This document shows, in pieces, positions 57,388-64,000 of a DNA stretch of 64,000 bases. Location of the stretch: assembly GCA_009823505.1 (NCBI GenBank), contig VZQC01005680.1:6421652-6485651 (forward strand), written 5' to 3'. The DNA is from Rhizomys pruinosus. Lineage: Eukaryota > Chordata > Mammalia > Rodentia > Spalacidae. The position numbers were made by a program, and so were the translations under genes. Each line of letters opens with the position of its first letter. Position 1 is the first letter of the stretch. The notes under the pieces were generated by a model. That model was not told the origin of the DNA. It was given only the letters and a program-made list of their open reading frames with translations, and made no database searches.

Positions 57388-57415
57388 CTTAACTGCTAAA
57401 CCATCTCCCCAGCCC
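57388..57415 (-). mobile_element. old B2-type SINE, right part of the split copy
   Basis: TAACTGCTAAACCATCTCCC and CAGCCC are an antisense B2 head. Confidence 0.6.
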
Positions 57416-57429
57416 TCTGTAATGCTTTC

Positions 57430-58059
57430 TAATTCCTCTTTTTGGTCAACAACTATCCTAGTAGCACTTTTTTTCCAAATAGACTCTTTGATGTTTATTC
57501 TCATTGTTAGTCTGAACTATCTTCTGTAGTAGCCTTTGTACATCTGACTCAGTGATTATAAATTCCCTTAGTCTGTTTTTATTATGGAAAATTTTTATTT
57601 CTCTTTCAAGTATGATAGATAATTTTGCTGAGTACAGTAATCTGGGTTGGCAACTGTGGTCTTTCAGAATCTGAAACAGATCCAATGGAAACTTTAAAGG
57701 CCTTTAGAGTTGCCTTTAGAGTTTCCATTGGAAAATCGGCTGTTCCTCTGGTGGGCCTGCCTCTCTATGTGATTCAGCTCTTCATTGTTATGGTTTTCAA
57801 TATGCTTTCATTGATCTGTAAATTTAGAGTTTTGACTAGGATTTGAGATGGTTAATTTCTTTTCTGAATGCCTCATGTACTGGGATTGACATCTTTTTCT
57901 CAGTATATGGAAAATTATCTTCCATGATTTTAATTGAGAATATGTTCTATACCTTGATAGAGAAATTTCTCCTTTTATCCCATAATCAAATTTTTTATCT
58001 TTTCATGGTGTTCAAAAGTGCCCTGCATTCTATTCATTTTTTTTAAGTTTATCATTTTC
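57430..58059 (-). pseudogene. ancient L1 ORF1, antisense, part 1 (C-terminal)
   Basis: Minus-strand residues CQPRLLYSAKLSI and IKIFHNKNRL (about 57560-57640) are the conserved L1 ORF1 C-terminal domain; farther right is A-rich coiled-coil coding sequence with many stops. A foldback at 57681-57732 replaces part of it. A younger L1 (58060-60270) splits the ORF; the N-terminal part continues at 60271. Confidence 0.75.
57681..57732. repeat. foldback: 21-bp arms, 10-bp loop
   Basis: The left arm TCCAATGGAAACTTTAAAGGC (57681-57701 without its last base listed) pairs with the right arm at 57712-57732 with one mismatch. The spacer is CTTTAGAGTT. Confidence 0.85.
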
Positions 58060-58074
58060 TGGGAGATCTCCCAA

Positions 58075-59764
58075 AACCACATGAAGCACAGGGATACTAA
58101 AAACTCCACCAGAAAACTCCTAGAAATGATTAACAGCTTCAGCAAAGTGGCAAGATACAAAATTAATCTAAAAAAATCAGTAGCCTTTCTTTATACCAAC
58201 AAAAAGCAACTGGAGAAGGAATTCCAGGAGACCTTCCCACTCACAATAGCCTCAAAAATAATAAATTACCTAGGAACAAACCTAACCAAAGACACCAAAG
58301 ATCTCTACAACAAAAATTTTAAACCCTTAAAGAAAGAAATTGAAGAAGACATCAGAAGATGGACAAACCTCCCATGCTCATGGACTGGGAAAATTAACAT
58401 AGCAAAAATGTCCATTCTGCCCAAACTCTTGTGTAGATTTAATGCAATCCCAATTAAAATCCCCAAGAGTTTCTTCACAGGCTTGGGAAAAAAAGTCCTT
58501 AAATTCATTTGGAAAAACAAAAGACCCTGAATAGCCAAAACAACCCTGAGTGAAAAGAGCAACACAGGGGGGATCTCTATACCAGACTTCAAACTATACT
58601 ATAGGGCTATAGTCATAAAAACAGTCTGGTACTGGCACAACAACAGACCTGTTGACCAATGGAACAAAACTGAAGACCCAAACTTGAGCACATACAATTT
58701 TAGCCATCTCATATTCGACAAGGGAGCCAAGAAGACACAATGGAGCAAAGACAGCATCTTCAACAAGTGGTGTTGGCAAAACTAGATCGCCAGTTGTAGA
58801 AGAATAAAATTAAACCCCTCCCTCTTGTCCTGTACAAAAGTCAACTCCAGATGGATCAAAGACCTCAACGTTAAACCCCAAACTCTGAAGGCAATAGAAG
58901 AAAAAGTTGGCAGCAGACTACAAGACACAGGCATAGGAAAAGACTTCCTAAATCAGACAGCAGCTGCACAAGAATTAAGTTCGACAATTGACAAATGGGA
59001 CCTCATTAAACTCAAAAGCTTCTGTACATCAAAAGAAACAATCAAGGAAGTGAAGAGAAATCCCACAGAGTGGGAGGAAACCTTCACTGCAGAAACATCT
59101 GACAAAGCATTGATTTCCAGAATATATAAACTACTAAAAAAACAAAGAAGCAAGAAAGAAAACAAATGACCCACTCGATAGATGGAGCAAAGAGCTGAAC
59201 AGAGACTTCACAAGTGAAGAATTAGAGATGACTGAGAAACATCTTAAGAAGTGTTCAGCATCACTAATCATTAAGGAAATGCAAATCAAAACCACTTTAA
59301 GATATCATCTTACTCCAATAAGACTGGCTAGGATCAAGAAAACAAAGGATACCAAGTGCTGAAGAGGTTGTGGGGAAAGGGGAACACTCATCCACTGCTG
59401 GTGGGAATGTAAAGTCGTACAGCCACTATAGAAAGCGGTGTGGAGAACCCTTGGAAGACTTGGAATGAACTTGCCACCAGACCCAGCCATACCACTCCTG
59501 GGCATGTACCCACAAGTCTCATCCCACCGCAGAGACACATGCATGGCCATGTTTATTTCAGCTGTCTTCACAATAGCAAGGAGCTGGAACCAACCCAAAT
59601 GCCCCTCAACTGACCAGTGGATAGAGAAAATGTGGTACATCTACACAATGGAGTTCTATGCAGCAGTAAAGAAAGATGACATCACAAGCTTTGCAGGAAA
59701 ATGGCTGGAGCTAGAAGACATTATGCTGAGTGAAGTAACACAGTCCCAGAAAAACAAACGATGA
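58075..59764 (+). pseudogene. L1 ORF2 3' part (thumb and C-terminal region), broken
   Basis: The C-terminal half of the L1 reverse-transcriptase protein. The first stretch (to 58530) starts just after the catalytic core, with [33 protein letters not shown], then TGA. Further parts are readable at 58540-58780 (TVWYWHNNRPVDQWN), 58825-59169 (IDKWDLIKLKSFCTSKET) and 59438-59764 (AIPLLGMYPQVSSHRRD, EKMWYIYTMEFYAAVKKDD). The normal end lies at 59762. Several stops and frameshifts make it inactive, yet identity to the family looks high, so it is fairly young. Confidence 0.88.
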
Positions 59765-60174
59765 ATGTTATCCCTCATCTGTGGATGCTAGTGCCACTTA
59801 CCTAGTTGTAAGTATTTTTTTTGTGTGCATGGCCCCTAAAGCTTTTGTCCAAGTAACTGGGAGTGATGCATATTGGAAACAACAACAACAACAACAACAA
59901 CAACAAAGACTGTATCAAAGAACTGACTGAAATGGTGAACTTCTGCTCAAAACAGTCAACTCCCACATGGAGAATTTTGAGAAAGACTGAGAAAGAGATG
60001 AAAAGCAAGTTTGACAGAATGCATGAGCTCTGGTGGGGTGGGGGGATAGGGTGGAGGACACGGGAGAAAAAATATTGGGTGTATGATAGAACTTGATTAA
60101 GAATCAAGAGGAATTTCATCCTTACAAGTTATCCCCCCCCAAAAAAATAAGTCTATAATGATTAAAAAAAAAAA
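59765..60174 (+). mobile_element. L1 3' UTR with G-rich tract
   Basis: (CAA)n at 59879-59906, AGAACTGACTGAAATGGTGA, then TGGTGGGGTGGGGGGATAGG near 60030, a possible G-quadruplex as known in mammalian L1 3' UTRs, then a first poly(A). Confidence 0.85.
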
Positions 60175-60270
60175 CACCCTGCATTCTGCTGAGCTTGGAA
60201 GTCATTAATTCTTGTATATGAATTCACTGTCAGTGCTGATATAAATAAAATTGGTTCCTGTATAAAAAAA
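60175..60270 (+). mobile_element. probable 3'-transduced segment
   Basis: After the first L1 poly(A), 88 bases of non-L1 sequence (CACCCTGCATTCTGCTGAGC onwards) carry ATAAATAAAATTGG (poly(A) signal near 60244) and end with a second A run directly before the target duplication. This is the layout of L1 read-through transcription into its source flank. Confidence 0.65.
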
Positions 60271-60930
60271 AAGTTTATCATTTTCCTTGACCAAATAATT
60301 CAATTCCTCTATCTTGACTTCTATCCCTACGTGATCTATTTTATTAGTGAGCTTTTTATTTGGTCATCCAGTTTCATTTCAGAATTGTTAACTATTTATT
60401 AAATTCTCTTTTATTTCATTTTATTTTATTTATTCATTGTTATTTTACATGTATGAGTATTATGCCCGTATGTGTTAATGCACACCCATACTGTCCACAG
60501 AGGACAGAAGAGGGCATCAGATCCCCTGAAACCGAGATTATGAACAGCTGTTAATCACCATGTGGATGCAGGAATTCAAACCTGGGTGTTCTGCAAGAAC
60601 AGTGCTCTTAACTAGTGAGCCATCCCTCCAGCCCCTGAATTCTATTTTTGAGTCCTGATTTGACTTCATTTCTTTCTTGTTTTAAATTATGTCTTTATGT
60701 TCTCTTGGAATTCATTCATGAGTTTATTCCTGTCCTCTTCAGTTCATTCAGGCATTTATTAGTGTTGTCTTCTCTGAATATATTTGTATTTGTTCTTTGG
60801 CTTTTTTCTGCAATTTCATCTAAGTGCAACTCAGCAGAGATTACTCCTGTGGGATTACTAATTTCAGAAGAACACATACTGCCTTGATTTTTCCTGTAGT
60901 TTGTGATTTTGTGTTGTGATTTGCATATCT
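60271..60930 (-). pseudogene. ancient L1 ORF1, antisense, part 2 (N-terminal)
   Basis: The minus strand keeps an A-rich, charged, coiled-coil-like composition that continues the ORF1 from 58059. A diverged B2 (60411-60637) interrupts it. Confidence 0.6.
60411..60637 (-). mobile_element. old B2-type SINE, antisense
   Basis: TTATTTTATTTATTCATTG, GACAGAAGAGGGCATCAGAT and GAGCCATCCCTCCAGCCCC. Confidence 0.85.
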
Positions 60931-61655
60931 GGATTGTGTTGCTTAATCTTTTGGGCTACCTGTGTTGGGTGGATGCTTGTATCTATTGCTTGGTGTTACC
61001 TATGCTTAGCTGGCCTTTGATCAGTTAGGTAGTACTTAAAATTAAGTTGTGGTGCTAACTGGTAGTGATTCATGCATGAGGCAGCTCAGGTCATCCCTCT
61101 CTGCTATGAGGAAGATGGCCTCTGTCTTTACAAGCAGGTTCTCTGTGGAGGTTGAGGAAGGTCTGTGGGGATCACCCTCCGACCCCACGTCGGAGCGGGG
61201 CTCTGTAATGGTATGAGTGTGGGGAGCCAACCTCAAGCAGACAGGATCTCTGTGTTGATAAGTGGTATGGCTGGGCCACTGAGTCTGCTGGAGCTCAGGC
61301 TTCTGAGCAGAGAAGCAAGCAGAATTTCCTCACTGTACTTTGGTAGCATGTGATTTCCAGAGCCTGCTGGAGCTCCTGCCTCTAACCTCTGAAGGGCACC
61401 CAGAGGTCGTCCTCAAAGATTGTTAGCAAAAGAAGTATACCTGAGTTGCTGGAGTACCAGCTTCTTACCTCAGAAGAAGGGGGTTTCTCCGCAAAGCTCC
61501 TTGTTAGGGTGAGGGTGCCAGAGTCACTGGGATGCTGGCTTCTAACCTCAGAGGGGAGCAGGAAGGAAGTGGGCTGTGAAAGTCAATGGAGTGTTGGATG
61601 CTGACCTCAGAAATGAGGGAGCTTTCTACATGTCCTCGTTTCATCTTTGAGGTCT
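60931..61655 (-). promoter_or_regulatory. old L1 5' UTR with about 80-bp degenerate monomers, antisense
   Basis: It lies upstream (in antisense) of the old ORF1. Five related segments begin GAGTCTGCTGGAGCTCAGGC (61281), GAGCCTGCTGGAGCTCCTGC (61361), GAGTTGCTGGAGTACCAGC (61443), GAGTCACTGGGATGCTGGC (61521) and AAGTCAATGGAGTGTTGG (about 61580), each followed by CT(T/A)ACCTCAGA-like sequence. GC content is higher than around it. Confidence 0.5.
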
Positions 61656-61659
61656 TTAC

Positions 61660-64000
61660 TTCTGTGGTTAGGTATTTTTTTAATTTCAATTTTTGAAGTT
61701 CTTATAAGTGGAATATTTTTCCTAATTTCTAAGTTTGTTATTGGCCTGTAAATGCTACTGATTTTGTATATTGTGGCCTGCAACTTTACCGAACATGTTT
61801 GTCAGATATAACACCTCTCTGGTGTTGGCCACTGGATCATCTAGGTGCAGAATCATGTCTGTCTTCTGCAAACAGGGATGTCTTCTTTCATAGTTTGTAT
61901 CCTCTTTCTTTATTTCTTTTCTCTAATTAGTCTAGCTAAGACATTAAAAACTACATTGAATAAGAATGGCGAATGTGGGTACCCTTGTCTTTTTCCAGAT
62001 TTTAGAGGAAAGCTTTCAGTTTCCCCATCTAATTTCTTTTGACCACATATTTACTATATATAGCCTTGGTCCTGGAAATAGCCAGGGTCTATTTCTAGTT
62101 TATTCAAGGCTTTCATTTATGGAGGTGTTTTGAACTTGGTCAGATGTATTTTCTGACTCAATATGATCATGTGACTTCTATTTTTAAGTCTATTAAGTGG
62201 TGTAATATTTTATGTTACATTTTTTTTATTTTCATATGAAGAACCAACTTTGCATCCCTAGAACAAAACCATCTTTTCATGATGTATAATTTTCTCAGTT
62301 TATCCTTGAATTTAGTTTGAAAGTATTTTTTTTTGAGAATTTTTACATATATGTTCATCAGGCTTTTTTCCTGTCTTTAGATACTTTTAACATTAGCATA
62401 ATCCTAACTTCATAGACAGAATTCATAGAAAGGAATGTTCTTTCTTTTTATAGTTTGTGGAAAATTTGGGGATGTGCTGATACTAAATCTTTGAAAGCTT
62501 GGTATAATTTTGCATTGAAGCCATCTGCTCATGGCTTTTTGTGGGGAGACACTTCCTGCACCCACGTCACAGCTGGTTATGGGTTTATTTAAACCCTTCA
62601 TAGCTTCTGGTTTAACTTCGGTAAGTCATGCATGTTTATAAACATCCATTTCTTCCAGCTTTTCTAGTTTCTTGGAATACAAAATATTCTGTCATGATCT
62701 TCAAGATTTCATTGGAGTCTGTTGTAACAACTCTGTATTCATCTCTAATTTTATTAATTTGTGCTTTATTTAGTTTGAGTAGCAGTATATCAATCTTGCT
62801 AATTTTTTTTGGCTTGTTCTATATCATTGTCTTTTAGTCTATATTAATCTATTAATTTCTGGTCTAATCTTTATTATTTTGTGCTATTTCCTTCATTTGA
62901 GCTTGGCTCATCCTTGCTTTTCTAAAATTTTAAGGAGTGTCATTGAGTTATTTATTTGAGTTTTTTCTTTCTTTTTTTAATATGACCACTTATAGCTCAG
63001 AAGTTTCTTCTTAGAACTGTCTTAGATGTAATTTAGAGGTTCTGATATGTTTTGCATTTATTTCCATTTGTTCTAAGACTTTAATTTAATCCCTGATTTC
63101 CTTATTGATGCACTGTTTATTCAAAGAGTAATAAAATCCATGTGATATGAAAGTATAATGGGAACTGCTGGAGGTGAAAAGGTTTAATGGAGATGTGGGG
63201 TAGGGAGATGGAGGATAGGAGCAGGTAATAAGGGAAACCAGCCATGATGACAGGTGTTGATAATGCTGTTAGGAGACCTGCTATGTTCTAAACTCATAAA
63301 AACATTTAAAGTATATTGTCCATTAACCACATATTTATGTAGGGACCACATATTTATGTAGTGACTGAGGTTAGTCTTGCTATTGATTTCTAGTTTTATT
63401 TATATGAGTTCTTAGTTGATAAGATAAAGGAAATTATTTCAGTGTTTTCATAGTTACTAAAGCTTGGTTTATGGCCAATAGTGTGATTAATTTGAGAGAA
63501 AGTGCTATGTGCCAATGGCAATAGTATGTATTCCCTATCTTTTGGGTATTATATTCTGAAGATATATATTCAATTCAGTTGATCTATGATATAATTTAGT
63601 TCTGAAATTTCTCTGCTGATTTTTAGTTTGGAAGATCTGTACAGACATGTGTGGTACACTGGACTTTCCCAGTATTATTGTTTCAGGACATATGTGGATT
63701 TTTATGTCTTTTAAAAGTGTTTATTTAGGTGAACGACCTCATCATCGTCATATTTCTCCTTGTTCTATCGGGGGGGGGTAGGCAAGAAAGTCATATCAAA
63801 ACCTTTGTGGCACCTAGAAGGTATAAGTTTCATTAGGACTCATTATAAATAGTTGTTACATGTAGGATCCACAGAAGGGTTCGATGTTTATGGCAATCTG
63901 AGGCTTTTCTTCCTTTCAATGTTCAGATGGGTCAACCTTTCAGTTGCCACTTTTTGGTACATCCTACTCAATGCAAAGCTGTATCTTTTCTTTCTCAGCC
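61660..64000 (-). pseudogene. ancient L1 ORF2, antisense
   Basis: The minus strand follows L1 ORF2 from the reverse transcriptase (about 61700-62300, where the plus strand has AATAAGAATGGCGAATGTGG and TACCCTTGTCTTTTTCCAGA) back toward the endonuclease near the window end (TGGACTTTCCCAGTATTATT). Stops are frequent. A short non-L1 stretch lies at about 63130-63360. The element runs out of the window. Confidence 0.75.
63326..63363 (+). repeat. 19-bp tandem duplication
   Basis: CCACATATTTATGTAGGGA is followed by CCACATATTTATGTAGTGA. Confidence 0.85.

Larger units (their letters stand above)
58060..60270 (+). mobile_element. 5'-truncated L1 with probable 3' transduction
   Basis: The perfect 15-bp duplication AAGTTTATCATTTTC (58045-58059 and 60271-60285) bounds the insertion. 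It includes ORF2 from the late reverse transcriptase on, a 3' UTR with a first poly(A) at 60163-60174, and 88 further bases with their own AATAAA and poly(A). It inserted into an older antisense L1 ORF1. Confidence 0.85.

Noticed and set aside
57046..57504. Minus-strand open frame of 152 codons
   Set aside because: It runs through a B2 and the LTR-like repeat, so it is repeat-derived.
58021..58031. CCCTGCATTCT shared with 60176-60186 as an alternative target duplication
   Set aside because: The longer AAGTTTATCATTTTC duplication fits both ends and the continuity of the older L1 better; the 11-base match is probably chance.
57430..60270. A second twin-priming inversion (antisense ORF1 next to sense ORF2)
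   Set aside because: A perfect 15-bp target duplication surrounds only the sense part, and the antisense ORF1 resumes after it, so these are two insertions of different age.

Overview
This is non-coding nuclear DNA from a muroid rodent. No host protein-coding gene or structural RNA gene can be supported. The assignment rests on many B1 (7SL-derived) and B2 (tRNA-derived) SINEs, L1 copies from young to ancient with ORF1, ORF2 and 3' UTR parts, B3/B4-like SINEs, class II ERV-type and other LTR-like repeats, and long purine/pyrimidine microsatellites. The B2 and L1 variants do not look like house mouse or rat reference types, so another muroid (cricetid, gerbil, spalacid or similar) is likely, but the species cannot be named from sequence alone.

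Layout. 1-5.4 kb: a B1-derived minisatellite, three copies of one LTR-like repeat family and a young B2. 5.4-15.3 kb: a pile of L1s, including an old ORF1 remnant, a 4.6-kb L1 whose 5' half is inverted (7.7-12.3 kb, with three later SINEs), and an older L1 3' half holding a solo LTR with a perfect 6-bp target duplication. 15.3-22.8 kb: SINEs, microsatellites and apparently unique DNA. 22.96-26.0 kb: an element with a GC box and TATA box followed by about 2.8 kb of CT-rich tandem repeat, sitting inside a B2. 26.5-34.8 kb: a B2 cut in two, with its halves 7.6 kb apart; the block between them has an N and GC-rich, disordered sequence at its edges, which looks like an assembly join. 34.8-39 kb: SINEs and a 51-bp minisatellite. 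39.07-43.16 kb: an L1 derivative with tandem promoter monomers, ORF1 and the endonuclease start, no reverse transcriptase, a 1.2-kb foreign block, then an L1 3' tail. 43-56 kb: mostly unique-looking DNA with scattered SINEs, a 490-bp polypyrimidine tract and an old L1 3' UTR. 56-64 kb: nested SINE/LTR-like insertions, then an ancient antisense L1 (ORF1 and a 5' UTR with about 80-bp monomers) split by a younger 2.2-kb L1 with a probable 3' transduction, then antisense L1 ORF2 to the window end.

The L1 copies would have supplied the machinery that moved the B1, B2 and chimeric SINEs, and many of these keep readable target-site duplications. All L1 ORFs here are broken. The long open frames at 22.8-26.0 kb and 46.6-47.5 kb arise because pure pyrimidine (or pure purine) strands cannot spell a stop codon; they are not genes. 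I found no new gene system. The most interesting items are the promoter-headed CT array, the split-B2 block, the L1 structural variants and a B2-B1 chimeric SINE. Family identifications are by eye and have not been checked against a repeat library.
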